64,000 nt of DNA from Edaphochlamys debaryana (GCA_016858145.1 JAEHOE010000230.1:35398-99397); one strand, 5' to 3'. Positions 8,216 to 18,680 are shown, numbered from the stretch's first letter. Notes: generated by a model from the letters alone, not told the origin. Program-made: numbers and translations.

Positions 8216-11200
8216 CAGGTGGAGGCTCTTGAAGTTGCGGAGAACGTGCCAGTGCCTTGCGAGCACGACTTGTCGCCGCTTTGCAGCGGCTCGCTTCTCG
8301 TTGTGTGGGTGCGGCTGTGCAAAGCACACCCAGGGCACAATTGCTCTCGGCAAGAACCATGGCCCGTCTGCGTGTGATTTCGCCTCCATGGGGATCACTG
8401 GGCAGTGGAGCAGGGGGTCAGGCTTTGACTCGGCTTTGTACCATTTGGCCATCACCAGTGCCTCTGCATACCCGTCACGTCCCACGTGCTTGATTACGTT
8501 TTCCACCTTGCCGAACCAAAGCTCACCCGACGTGTCAGGGCGGCAGAGAAACCAGGACCCAGCGGACAGCTTCACACGCCCCACCCTCACTCCCTTCAGG
8601 ACTTTGACCGTCGCATCCCCACCCACCGAACTGTCCATGTCCCACCGTTCATATGCCGCATCGAGCTGCGACATTTGCTTCTTCGACAGGGTCATCTCCG
8701 GCAGCGCCCGTCGCTCCTCATCGTCCCCGATGGGGACAACAGTCGGTGTACGGCAGAAGTAGGCTCTCTCGTCGTACATGTCGACCAGGTCGTCGCAGTT
8801 AGCGTCCTCCTCTTCAGAGGCGGCCACACGCTCGACATCGCGCAGCCCCCCCTCGTCCTCGACCTCGCCCTCGCTCCCACCCTCATTGCCCTCGCCCTCG
8901 CTCCCACCCTCATCACTGTTGCCCTCGCTCCCGCCCTCAGCGTAGCCCTCGCTCTCACCCCTGGCCTCAGCCTCACCCTCCCTGTCACCATCGACCTCGG
9001 CCTCGGGATCGGCCTCACTGCCCATGCCCTCCCCTCCGCCACCTTCCGCGTCGGCCTGCGTGGCCTCGTACTCCAGCCGCAGTGCAAGGCAGACCTGCCT
9101 GTCGAGGGCCGAGTAGAACATGGAGGCCTCCATGTAGCGCTTGCTGTGTGCCCACCGGCCCAGCACTCCCCATAAGTGCTCAGCCTTGAACATGGCAGTG
9201 CAGTAAAGGGGCCCTGTATAAGGAGATATGGGCGTAGGAAAAGGGATGGGGAAGAGCACAACGATGGCCCCCGAGCCCCCTAGGCCTCCACCCAAACCCC
9301 AAGGCCCCCGAGCAACTGACCCCAAAACCCAAGGCCCCCCCCCCCCCCCCCCCCAGGCCCACCGAAGTTGGCTATGCCGTCCACCAGGTGGATGCAGTTG
9401 TGCAGCTTGATGTCAAGCTGCACTGCACCCAGGTAGGTCTCCACGAGGCACAATGCGGTTGCGACCCGTGCCTTAAGGGCTGGAAGCCTGTCTCGGCACG
9501 GAATCTTGTCCCACAGGTCACACGACACCTGGAGAAGGGCGATGAGCGTTTCCTCCACTTCAGGACTGAGCCCCGCGCTCGCGACGGCATATGACCCGTA
9601 TGGCCCCGCAGCAGGAAGAATGTATGCGACTTGGCCTTCTTTCCAGCGGAGGTCAGGCGGGCAAGACGCTTTGCCCCTGGATCGATCTTGGCAATCTCCA
9701 TCATTGCGTCCCGGAACTTGGCAATCACGTCAGTGGGGAAAAGCTGTTGGGATGGGGAAGACGGTGCTCAGACCCAGCCCCCAGCCCCCAGCCCCAGCCC
9801 CCAGCCCCAGCCCCCAGCCCCCAGCCCCCCAGCCCCCAGCCCCCATGCCCCCAGCCGCCCCCAGCCCCAGCCCCCATCCGCCCGAGCCCCAGCCCGGCCC
9901 CGCCCCCAGGCCCCCAGCCCCCCAGCCCCCCAGCCCCAAGCCCCAGCCCAGCCCCAGCCCCCAGCCCCCAAGCCCCCCAGCCCCCAGCCCCCAAGCCCCA
10001 GCCCCCAGGCCCCCAGCCCCCATCCCCCCCAGCCCCCAGCCCCAAGCCCCCGCCCCCAGCCCCAGCCCCCAGCCCCAGGCGCCCCCAAGCCCCAGCCCCC
10101 AGCCCCCAGCGTGCCCCAGCCCCCAAGCCCCCAGCGCCCAGCCCCCAGCCCCCATCCCACCCCAGCCCCCAGCCCCCAGCCCCCATCCCCCAGCCCCCAG
10201 CCCCCAGCCCCAGCCCCAGCCCCCCAGCCCCCATCCCCCAGCCCCCAGTCCCCCTCCCCAGCCCCCAGCCCCCAGCCCCCATCCCCCAGCTCCCCAGCCC
10301 CCAGCCCCCAGCCCCAGGCCCCCATCCCCCATCCCCAGCCCCCAGCCCCCAGCCCCCAGCCCCAGCCCCCAGCCCCCAGCCCCCAGCCCCCAGCCCCCAG
10401 CCCCCAGCCCCCAGCCCCCAGCCCCCAGCCCCCAGCCCCTTCCTTACGTGTGATGGTCAGGTTGTTTGCATTGTCGTATGCAGTAATGGCGGGGCTCCGC
10501 TCACGCAGGTTCTGGAGAGTCAGTACGATGGTATCCTTAATCACGCCGGCGAGGGTGTGCATGGCGTCGTAGTTCCACGACAGTACCGGGTCAAAGGATG
10601 GTGAGTTGTAAACAGGCGAGGACACCTGGGGCTGATCACGCGAACGGGGGGTTGCTACACGGCTCCAGGTAGCGTTGAGGGGAGGGAGGTTGGGCTCACT
10701 TGCTGCTGGTGGGCCGTTCATGCCCCGGCGGATCTCCTCTGCCCCCCGTTGCCGGGGCCGTTTGAAGGGGTTAGTGTTCCCGGCCAGCCTCCATGATTGA
10801 GCCACAACTGGCGCTGCTGCGTCCGCCGCTCCATCACCACCCGCATCCTCATCTTCTTCAACCCAATTGTCCTCGTTGTCAGTGCCGTCTGCTGGCCGCT
10901 CTTGTTGACGCTCTTGTTGACGGCCCCAGCCCTGGCCCTCGGGATCACGGCTGGTGAAGTTGGCCTTGAGAGCGCCAAAGAGAGGGTGGCTGGTAGGAAG
11001 GAAGCGAAAGTGGTCGGTATAGACCGTCTTGCCGCCACACTTGAAGCCTGGCTGCCAGCACTTGAGGCATGCCCACAGGGCAGGAGAGAACTTGACGCCC
11101 ACGTGCTTCTGTAGCCCACGGTAGTCTGATACCATGCCCAGGAGGGTGGCATAGCACCTGGGGAGGGGGGAGGGATTGAATGCGTGGCGTTAGTAGCAGT

Positions 11201-13375
11201 AGTAGCAGTAACAGCGGAGGGTAGCAGTAGTAGTAGCAGTCACTGGTGCCTGGATCCTCACCTGAACGTCTCGTTGCCACGTGAGGCGTCCTGCAGCAGG
11301 ACACCCTCCTCCTCCAGGAACCGAAGCTCGTCTAAGATGAGGGCGAGGACGTGGTTAGGGTCCATTGGAGGCGCACACTTGTCTCCCGGGTACTTGATGT
11401 TGCCGCCAATGATGGCGAGCACGGATGAGTAACCGAGCTCAAATCGACTCTCCTGAGGGGCATTGACGGCCACCAGGTACCATGGAGTGCTTGACCGTTG
11501 CGATTCGTCGGAGGGGACCTTTATAAGGCGGGGCAAGGGCAAGGACACCCAGTCATATAAGGAATGCAAGGCACACAAGCATCCCAGGTGCCCGAAGTGC
11601 CCCAAGCAACCCACAAGCCCCTGAGCCCCACCAGCTCCACCAGCCCCACGCACCAGCCCCTCCTGCCCCACACCCCCCGCCGGATTCAGCACTTACAATG
11701 AACGGGTCCGTGATGAGGACGAAGATGACGTTGCGCCTTTCAGTCTTAAACTTAGGCTGCTTGGCGAAGAGGTCGGCGATGGCTGCCCCATCGCCGATGT
11801 CAAACATGCAGTCCGAGTGGGGCTGTGTCCGGTGTTGCGCCTCCAGGCGTTCCTTCCATGCCCCAAACTGAGAGGCGGTCACCTTGTTGCTGTAGATGCT
11901 TTGGAGCCACTGCCTGATGGAGTTGTAGAGCATATAGCGTGATGGGTCCATGGGCTTGTTGCAGCGCTTGGACTTGGTGCCTGGCGAGAGGGCCGGACAG
12001 GCCTTCGCCTTGGCGTGCTCTCCGCGATACACGAAGCCACACTCGCACATGGGGTATCGCCAGATGACCGGCCACTTCACTCCAGCAATGTCCTCCAGCA
12101 TGGTGAGTACCTGCAGTGGACCGCAACGTGTAGGACCGCAAGGGAACCGCAACCCTCCACCCGCCAAACCCACCCGCCAACCACCTGACAAACCCACTGA
12201 GCCCCTTGCTCCCCAGCCTACGCCAACACACCTGCTTGAACGTGGTGGGCAGGTACTTGGCAGCATGCTTCTGCACCTCACTCGCAAAGGGACCCGCAAA
12301 GGATTCCCGGATGCTCTTGAGAAAGCGCGCCACTGAGGTCTCGGTCGCGCCAGGGCTGCACTCCTTCTGCAGGATGGCCTGGTATAGGACACGGGTGACT
12401 AGGCGTGTAACATCCGCATCTCCAGTTGGGAGCTCGAGGTACTGAAGGCGCTGCGCACGGCGGCGAGGCTTTCCGCCATCACAGCCATTGCCAGGGCACC
12501 GGGCGAACAAGCCAGATGAAGCTGCGCAAAATGGGTGGGATAGGGAAGGACGGATACCGGGATCAGCGGCATGCACATTCCTCGCCCCCCTGAAAAGAGG
12601 CTTCTCTGTCCCCCGCCCCCCGCTCTTGCTCCCTGGCCCAATTGAAAAGCCTAGACCCCCCGTCCCAACCGGTGAAGTTCTCGACGCCGCCAATGCCGCC
12701 CCCGCCATGGCTTGGGATGACGGGGTCAACGTCGCCAACACCCCCACTGCGTGCTGCAGCTGCAGCTGCTAGTGCGTCAGCAGCAGGCGGTTGAGTGACC
12801 GGAGGGATCGCTGCTCCAACCTCCCCCGGCTCAGGCTCTGCTTCGTCTATGCCCCACTCCGCTAGCTCCGTTTCGTCAAGTGCAGGCCCGGCGGGGGGAA
12901 TGGGGTGGGGTCCCGGGGGGGCTGCACCAGCAGGAGGGGGGGCGGCTGGCGTGACGTCTTGCGAGTGCGGGCCTGGGTGTAGGCCGCCACCCTGATCTTG
13001 GTCGTGTTGGGAAGGGCCACCAGGATCTGTGCCCCCTGCGGAGTCATTGGAGAGACGCCGAAGGAGAGATGGGCTGAGGCTGGGAATGGGAGAGGGCCTG
13101 AGTAGCAGTGGAGTTGCTGCCTGATGCTGTACGCCGCGGCCACTGGTGCTTGGCGAAGACAATGCTCCGTCGCCTGGGGCTATGGCCTCGTGCCGGTCCA
13201 GAAAGTAGGCCTCAGAAGGTTCCAGTAGAGGAATGTCCTGTACCGCTCGGTGCCGAGGAACAGGCGAGCCCAGGGGCCCAATACCATCGGCATTTCCATT
13301 GCCAGCCACGCTCTCGACAGCGCCGATGCCACAACCACTGTCATCGTGGGCTTTGCGCTTACGTTGTCGTCCCAT
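8198..13375 (-). CDS. TNP2-like transposase (CACTA/EnSpm type), seven exons, one apparent 1-bp frameshift
   Basis: Exons 13375-12670, 12521-12232, 12110-11697, 11518-11262, 11157-10448, 9766-9363 and 9213-8198 splice in phase to about 1265 residues. An in-frame ATG at 13483 is an alternative start; 13375 is preferred because MGRQRKRKA gives a nuclear-type basic start. TNP2 (Transposase_21) hallmarks appear in order: a Cys-rich patch (MCECGFVYR...CP...RC, about 353-382), FDIGDG with D436, [12 protein letters not shown] with D467, [12 protein letters not shown]...DAS, CLKC at 586-589, [11 protein letters not shown] at 605-615, DAMH near 755, [13 protein letters not shown], then [14 protein letters not shown] and [16 protein letters not shown]. 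An acidic Glu/Gly/Ser tract (about 984-1065) and a BAH-like C-terminus (about 1130-1228) follow. After KSHTFFLL (about 9610) the family-like continuation [13 protein letters not shown] lies in another frame, so one base appears missing. Intron 5 is a 0.68-kb G-rich repeat. The gene is divergent from the gene at 13720. Confidence 0.82.
9767..10447. repeat. AGCCCCC/GGGGGCT simple-repeat intron of the transposase gene
   Basis: About 670 bp of the plus strand is almost entirely C-runs separated by AG (CCCCCAGCCCC...). On the transcribed minus strand it is GGGGGCT repeats, so the pre-mRNA would carry dense G-quadruplex-forming tracts. It is bounded by a donor-like GTAAGG (10447) and a possible acceptor TGAG (9767), and removal keeps the protein in frame. 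Long proline-rich open frames on both strands here are consequences of the repeat. Confidence 0.85.
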
Positions 13376-13719
13376 GAAAGACGCAGACGCGATTAGCAGG
13401 GCAGTGAGAGTAAGTGCAAGGAGGATGTGGCGTGCAGGTTGGTGGGCAGGGTAAGGAGAGTGTCGCGCGTACGCGCGCGACATGGCGCTAGTGAAGCACT
13501 GGGGAAAGTATCTACATTACAAACGGCTTGGGGTCTGTGCGTACCTTGGCTGGGCGGCGCATGCCACGGAGATGCCCCCCATTGCCATGGTCGATTGATC
13601 CTGTCTCCTGCGCCACAAACCACCGCAGTCTGCTATCCACTATCCACTGTCTTCCTGTCCACTATCTCCCTGTCCGTTACCGCGCGAATGCCATACATCT
13701 AACATAAGCGTTGGCAGAC
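13376..13719. promoter_or_regulatory. Bidirectional promoter region between transposase and partner gene
   Basis: The transposase reads left from 13375 (or 13483) and the partner gene reads right from 13720, leaving 236-344 bp for both promoters. The right part holds CTATCCACTGTC / CCACTATCTCCCTGTCC repeats. No convincing TATA box is seen. Confidence 0.55.
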
Positions 13720-16553
13720 ATGGCCGGTATAGGAGAAGTCGAGGCTCAGCCTTCAACTACAGATGACGTGGCAGAGGCGGAGGAGTGTGTGGAGAGGGAG
13801 GAGCAGCATCACAGCGGAATAGAGGGAGAAGGTCCGCAGCTGCCAGGTGAGCTCTGTGATTCGAGCGGCGGGGCTCTGGTGCAGGCTTGTGATGCCGACC
13901 CGCTGATGTATATGTAGTTCTCTGGGACGTTAATAACTTCTAGGGATAGGACTGGGCAGCGGGGAGCCCTGGAAGGCCCGCCCAGACGCTTGACCGGGAA
14001 GCAAGCACTTGCCATGACACCGCTGACCGTCTGGCTGTCCCGCCGGTGTTGCAGGTGATGTTGAAGGGGAGGAGGAGGATCCATACGCTGAGTACAGCGA
14101 GGAGCTTCGCGAGGAGTTGCGCGGCATCGGGTATCGCGGGCTTCCGGAGGCGCTGCGCAGCAAGCTCCAGCAGACTAAGGGCGCCGTGCAGCGCTTGGTG
14201 CTGACTGTGGAGACCAGTCCCATATGGGACAGCTGCGACGACCTCTGGAAGTCGTCGATTTCCCTCGCTGCCAATGTGCCTGGCTTGCAGAGCATGATGG
14301 TGCAGGCAATGGGAGGTGACGTGCTCGGGCACTACATTGCGTCAGCAATCGTCGCAGTGTTGGGGGAGACAAGCCTGACGCCGGAGTCGGGCGGCAAGAC
14401 CAAGAGCTCGAGGTGTGTCGGGGATGGGCGTAAGTGTCTGGGGACGGGCGCCTGGGGATGGGCATCTGTGGATGGGCGCAAGGGGACAGGGCATCTGGGG
14501 ACGGGCGTCTGGGGACGGGTGCAAGGGGACTGTGCATCTGGGGCGGGCGTCAGGGCCTGGTCTCGGCATGAATGTGTCAGGGGCTGGTCTCTGCATAAAT
14601 GCGTACGCGTGAGCCAGGAGTCGTAATTACAACACCCCCGTGTGCCCATTCCCTCGACCAAAGCAGGCCGAGCGCCAAGGCCAAGAGCAGCGAGAAGGGC
14701 GAGGTAAAGCTCAGCGAGGCGCAGGAAACCCTGCGCAAGGAGTTGGGCAAGCCATTCGAGGAGGTCTTCAACAAGCTGGGGCTCCAGATAAACCACGCGA
14801 GCCTGGTGCGGGTGTACGGCGTGGCGCTCGTCATGACCCGAATGTGAGCCTGCCGGCTGGGCTTGGCTGGGCTTGGCTGGGCTGGCTGGGCTGGCGAATT
14901 CCCGAAACCGGCGAAGTCAACCAGCACACCCCGCTTGCCCATGCAATCCACAACTCGTGTTTCTCAAGCCAGTGGCTTATACCCTCCCGTCCATGCAGGT
15001 TCGTCCGCTGCGGGCTGCAGTGGGCGGATGTATACAAGGGGCGCAGCGCTGATATTGGCCAGGTAGTCGTCAACGGCATGGACATGCACGTTCTGTATGT
15101 CAGCTACGTCCGGTCGATCCTCAAGGCGTGGATCAACTACACGGGCGATAAGAGCGCCACAAACCACGTGGCCAACCTGACCTTAAGCCAGGTCAGGGCG
15201 CTGGGCGACCTCCTCAACGACAAGATCAGCAACGTGATGCAGAACATCCAAGGGAGCAGACGTAGGTGGGGGTGGTGGTGGTGGGGGATAGATGCAGGGC
15301 TGTTTTAAGTTGGGGGGGGGACGTGAAGCTTCCAGGTTTTGGCTTCTTAAGCTGATGGAGAGCCCTGCCTTGTCCTAATGTTGTTGTGCCGGTGTGCTGC
15401 CCTCTATTCCTCGCAGTGTTCCCCCTCATCAAGAAGATCCTGGAGAAGAGGGCGAAGAAGGCAGCGAGGGCCGCTGAGGACGCCTCTGCTGCTTCCGCTG
15501 TCGACGCGGCTGCAGCCGGCCCCAGCAGGCCGCTGCCCAAGCGGCGGAAGACGAACGCGGGGAGCGGGGGGGCGGCTGAGCAGCCCGCAGCTGCGGCGGC
15601 GGCTTGTGCCGTGACTGACAGCGAGGTGGAGGCGGCGGTGGCGGTGGCCACGACCTTCAAGCCACCCGCGCAGTTCACGCACGCCTTCGACGAACGGGTG
15701 TACCCCTGGGGATACAGTCGGAAGCTACCCGGCGGTCGCGGCCCGCCATGCAGCGTGGAGGCGGCGCGGGCTTACTTCTTCATGAACGAGGCCGCTGCAA
15801 TCTTCAAGGAGTTCGACATTGCCGGTGGCAACAAGTGCACCAGCATGGGTGGGTTGGTTACAACACGTGCTACCAAATTGACTTGCTGTTTGCTTGCTTG
15901 CCCAGCTTGTTGCATGATGTGCCCAGCTTACTAACTTCTAACTTGCCCCTGCCTACAGCGAGCATCAACGAGTTCATGCTCATCGTGTACAGCCCCAGCG
16001 TGAAGTTCTGCGTGGAGCAGCTGGTGGGCATGTAAGCCAGGGCCCTCGGGGATAGGCTTGGTTAGTGCTGCTGCCGGGGAGGGGCCTTGGTGGTGAGGGA
16101 ACTTGATTGGAGAGGTCTTGGAGGCAGGGGAGGGTATTGAAGGGCGGCTTGGCTTGACATGGCATGGCTTCGCCCCACTAAGACGACTCCTTCTCCCGAA
16201 ACCACAACAGCATCGAGGTCGCGCCGAGGGAGGAGGGAGGAGCCGGTGGAGACGGAGGAGCCGGTGGAGCCGGTGGAGACGGAGGAGCCGGTGGAGACAG
16301 AGGAGGCGGTGGAGCGGGTGCGGCAGGTGTGGCCGCGGAAGCCACGGGGGCGCCACAGGGCACGGCACAGCCCGAGCAGCCGGGAACCGCGGAACCGCGG
16401 AACGTGCAGAAGCCTCCTGCCCAGGCGGCCGTCGTGGCGGGAGGCAGGGCAGACAGCACGAAGGCCAACCCGCCCTACAGGCCGCCAAAAGCCATAGGCC
16501 CTGGCGGCCGGGGCAATGGCCGCGGCGACAGACCCGGCAGGGGTGACCGCTAG
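13720..16553 (+). CDS. Seven-exon nuclear-type protein divergent from the transposase; unknown family
   Basis: Exons 13720-13846, 14055-14412, 14667-14843, 14999-15261, 15417-15848, 15959-16031 and 16211-16553 join in phase through standard donors and acceptors to give 590 residues. The protein starts acidic, continues with helical, non-repetitive sequence (LREELRGIGYRGLPEALRSK; FVRCGLQWADVYKGRSADI), then has a basic cluster with a bipartite-like nuclear signal (IKKILEKRAKKAARA; PLPKRRKTNAG) and a Gly-rich tail ending GRGNGRGDRPGRGDR. Reading through the sixth donor would stop at once (LVGM), giving a shorter isoform without the tail. No family was recognised. CACTA elements commonly encode a second, DNA-binding protein besides TNP2, and the position, nuclear signals and RG tail suggest this role. 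That is inference. Confidence 0.7.
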
Positions 16554-17020
16554 CAGGAGCAGGCAGCGGGGTTGGTGGAGGTGGCATTGGGGGCTGATGG
16601 GGGGGTACGTGACGGACGGGGGTCCATGACGGATGCTATGAAGCCTGCGGGGGGGTACGTGACAGACGCGGGTCCTTGACGGTTGCTATGAAGCCTACGG
16701 GGGGGTGCGTAACGGATGGGGGTTCTTGACGGATGCTATGAAGCCTACGGGGGGTAGGTGACGGACGCGGGTCCATTACGGATGGTCTGAAGCCTATGGG
16801 GGGGGGGGGTAACGGACGCGGGTCCCTTACGGATGGTGTGCAGCTACGGGGGGGTAGGTAATGGACTGGTCCTTTACGGACGGTATGAAGCCTACGGGGG
16901 GGTTGGTAATGGACTCGGATCCGTTACGGATGGTACACCCCCTACGGTTCCGTTATGGACTCAACTCCGTAGCCACATCAGAGACCGTTACGGGGGGGGT
17001 CCGTAATGTGTGTGTGTGAT
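16554..17020. repeat. Right sub-terminal repeats, about 50-57 bp x 7-8
   Basis: From about 16590, diverged units contain GAAGCCTACGGGGGGGT, (A/T)GACGGACGCGGGTCC and TTACGGATG(C/G)T. The GTAACGG/CCTACGGGGG words are inverted relatives of the left sub-terminal block. The last part carries a short GTGTGTGTGT run next to the terminal repeat. No gene is present. Confidence 0.85.
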
Positions 17021-17057
17021 CTACCCCCCCATTACGGACTCAAGTAGTGCCATAGGG
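17021..17057 (-). repeat. Right terminal inverted repeat (37 bp) of the DNA transposon
   Basis: It ends CTCAAGTAGTGCCATAGGG and is a perfect reverse complement of 1178-1214. Confidence 0.95.
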
Positions 17058-17060
17058 CGT
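17058..17060. other. Target-site duplication CGT, right copy
   Basis: The copy of CGT at 1175-1177, immediately outside the right terminal repeat. Confidence 0.9.
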
Positions 17061-17798
17061 GTCTGAAGCCGTGACGAGGGGGTTAGCAGGGGAAACGCGT
17101 GTCACGACTGCTTATACGATATTGCTGCTGGTGGCGAAGTCGGGGGCTGATCCCCCTGGATAGCGGATGCGCGATTCCGTTGTGCGGGAGTCGGGGAGTG
17201 CGGGACGCGGGGGGAGGCGGGGCCCCGCGTGCCGAACGGTCGCGGTGATGGTCGCCGCGTCAAGCCGCTTCTAACCGATGCTATGCGCTTATCTGCACAC
17301 ACCTGTAGTCATAACAGAGCGTGGACCCAGGTCGCCAGCTTTATCCAGAGCCCTCCGCGCAACGCCATCCTCGATTGCGCTAAGCTGGCGCCGGCTCAGA
17401 GCCTTCCGACAAGCCCCTCCGCGCTGCCGGAGACGCACAAGCGAGTTGATGTCACTGAGACGTAGCCTGCGAGCTTACGGGCTTCGATCTAGCGAAGCTT
17501 TTGCTGCGAAACCGTGACGGGGCCGCTCGGCCTCAGAGATGGCGCTCAGATTGTGCTGGGCGTGGCATGCCGTGCATGCCATGTGCGTGTCTGGCTCCCC
17601 GCCTGCCCCTGGCCCCCGCACGCCCTCCAGCCCCCCAGCCAGCACCAGCAACAAACTCTACAAACGCTAACCAACCCAAGCTTGGTTGACAGTTGTACCT
17701 GTCATAACCGTGCTCGTACAACGGTTACAACCACCTCGTGTGTGTTTCGCTGCCCTGCAATGATCCCCCCTTCTACCCCTTCCCCCTTCCCCCCGCAG
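17061..17798 (+). other. Upstream part of the array unit (promoter/5' exon region), first copy
   Basis: This represents the same segment in every unit. It holds GC-rich direct and inverted words (GGCGGGGCCCCGCGTGCC; CTTGGTTGACAG) and ends in a pyrimidine tract and CCCCGCAG immediately before the gene's ATG, a strong splice-acceptor signature. An open frame from 17514 continues into the gene, but in units 4, 9 and 10 a single change (CTCAGAG to CTCTGAG, for example at 23288-23294) puts TGA in it, so this part is probably intron or leader rather than coding. No TATA box was recognised. Confidence 0.5.
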
Positions 17799-18680
17799 AT
17801 GGTGAAACACGCTCGGGATCAGGCGTTATCAGGCGAGCAGGCAGCCAGCAGCGCGGGGGAGGCAGCTGGGGTTGCACAGCAGGCCGACGAGGGTGCGGGC
17901 ACGGAGGGGGATGAGGCAGAGGCCGTGGAGTCTGGGGGTGAGGTGGACACGCCCCCGGGAGAGGGGGCCGCGGCGCCGGCTGCTAAAGAGAGGCGGCACC
18001 GCGGCCCCAAGCGGGACAAGGACGAGCTGAGGGCCGAGGCGGCAGCCAAGCGTGACAGAACAGCTGTCAAGCACCGCCTGCGTCTGGCGGCTGTTAAAGC
18101 CGCGCATACGGCCGAGGCCACCCATCCCAACTCAGAGTGGGGTCCCGAAGCAGCACGGCTGCTAGGGGAGTGGCTGGCGGTGAACCCAGACGTGGAGCCA
18201 CCAAAGAAGCCGGAAGAGCTGTGCCGGCGCTGGGCTGCGCGGCTGGAGCCCAACAGAGGGGCATCTGGGGTCCAGGACGCGCCACGCTCTGGGGCCCCAC
18301 GGAAGGTGCCGGAGGCGAAAGCCCTGCTCGCACTAGCAATGGTGCTCGACAAGGCGCCCAGCAGCAAGGAGGCGATGCTGGCGGTCCCCGAGTTCAAGGA
18401 TCTCCTGGACAGCTGCAGCGAGGCAAGAGGGGCTGGTCAGGGCGGGTGGAGAAGCAGAAGGGGGCATGGGGCAGCAAGCCTCAGCATCATCAACAACCAC
18501 CGGTCGGCAACCGGTGACCAGCTGAGCATCTACACCACGGAGCTGCGGCGGCTCTTCGAGGGCCCGGGCAAGGTCATCACGAATGACTGGGTTCGCAACA
18601 CTACCCACCGGCTCTTTCTGGAGGTGCTGCCGGCAATCATCAAGGCGGAGGGCAACTACCCAGAGAAGAAGCTGCGCTGA
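17799..18680 (+). CDS. Tandem-array gene, copy 1; unknown function, possible transposase-derived HTH protein
   Basis: The protein has 293 residues from an ATG placed directly after a splice-acceptor-like CCCCGCAG. The N-terminus (about residues 10-60) is Ala/Glu/Gly-rich and acidic. It is followed by a basic stretch (KERRHRGPKRDKDELRAEAA, KRDRTAVKHRLRL) suited to nuclear import or nucleic-acid binding, then a helical segment with WGPEAARLLGEWLAVNP and LCRRWAARLEPN. Next comes APRSGAPRKV, which recalls the RSGRPRK linker after the helix-turn-helix of Tc1/IS630-type transposases. The C-terminal third (DQLSIYTTELRRLFEGPGK, THRLFLEVLPAIIKAEGN) is helical. No DDE catalytic domain, membrane segment or signal peptide is seen. 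The family is not recognised and the HTH link is weak. The frame is intact in every complete unit, suggesting either selection or very recent amplification. Confidence 0.6.
   Translation: MVKHARDQALSGEQAASSAGEAAGVAQQADEGAGTEGDEAEAVESGGEVDTPPGEGAAAPAAKERRHRGPKRDKDELRAEAAAKRDRTAVKHRLRLAAVKAAHTAEATHPNSEWGPEAARLLGEWLAVNPDVEPPKKPEELCRRWAARLEPNRGASGVQDAPRSGAPRKVPEAKALLALAMVLDKAPSSKEAMLAVPEFKDLLDSCSEARGAGQGGWRSRRGHGAASLSIINNHRSATGDQLSIYTTELRRLFEGPGKVITNDWVRNTTHRLFLEVLPAIIKAEGNYPEKKLR

Larger units (their letters stand above)
1178..17057. mobile_element. 15.9-kb TNP2-type (CACTA/EnSpm-like) DNA transposon
   Basis: The element interrupts one unit of the 1919-bp array. Uninterrupted units read GGATGGACGTGTCTGAAG. 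Here the left flank ends GGATGGACGT and the right flank starts CGTGTCTGAAG, so CGT (1175-1177 and 17058-17060) is a 3-bp target duplication. The offset between array copies across the insertion is 17802 = 1919 + 15880 + 3, which accounts for every base. The ends are perfect 37-bp inverted repeats followed by GTAG/TTACGG-type sub-terminal repeats. Inside lie a TNP2-like transposase (8198-13375, minus), a divergent partner gene (13720-16553), a JmjC gene, an HNH-like gene and an unknown gene. A 3-bp duplication and TNP2 motifs fit the CACTA/EnSpm superfamily. The termini start CCCTATGG, with CACTA only at position 9, which is atypical. Confidence 0.92.

Noticed and set aside
9506..10604. Long proline-rich ORFs on the plus strand and Gly/Trp-rich ORFs on the minus strand
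   Set aside because: They are read-through of the AGCCCCC simple repeat, open in all frames; the tract is better explained as an intron of the transposase.
1178..17057. Assignment to the KDZ (Kyakuja-Dileera-Zisupton) superfamily
   Set aside because: TNP2-type motifs (CLKC...[20 protein letters not shown]...DAS) and a 3-bp target duplication fit CACTA/EnSpm better; the cargo enzyme is JmjC, not TET/JBP.
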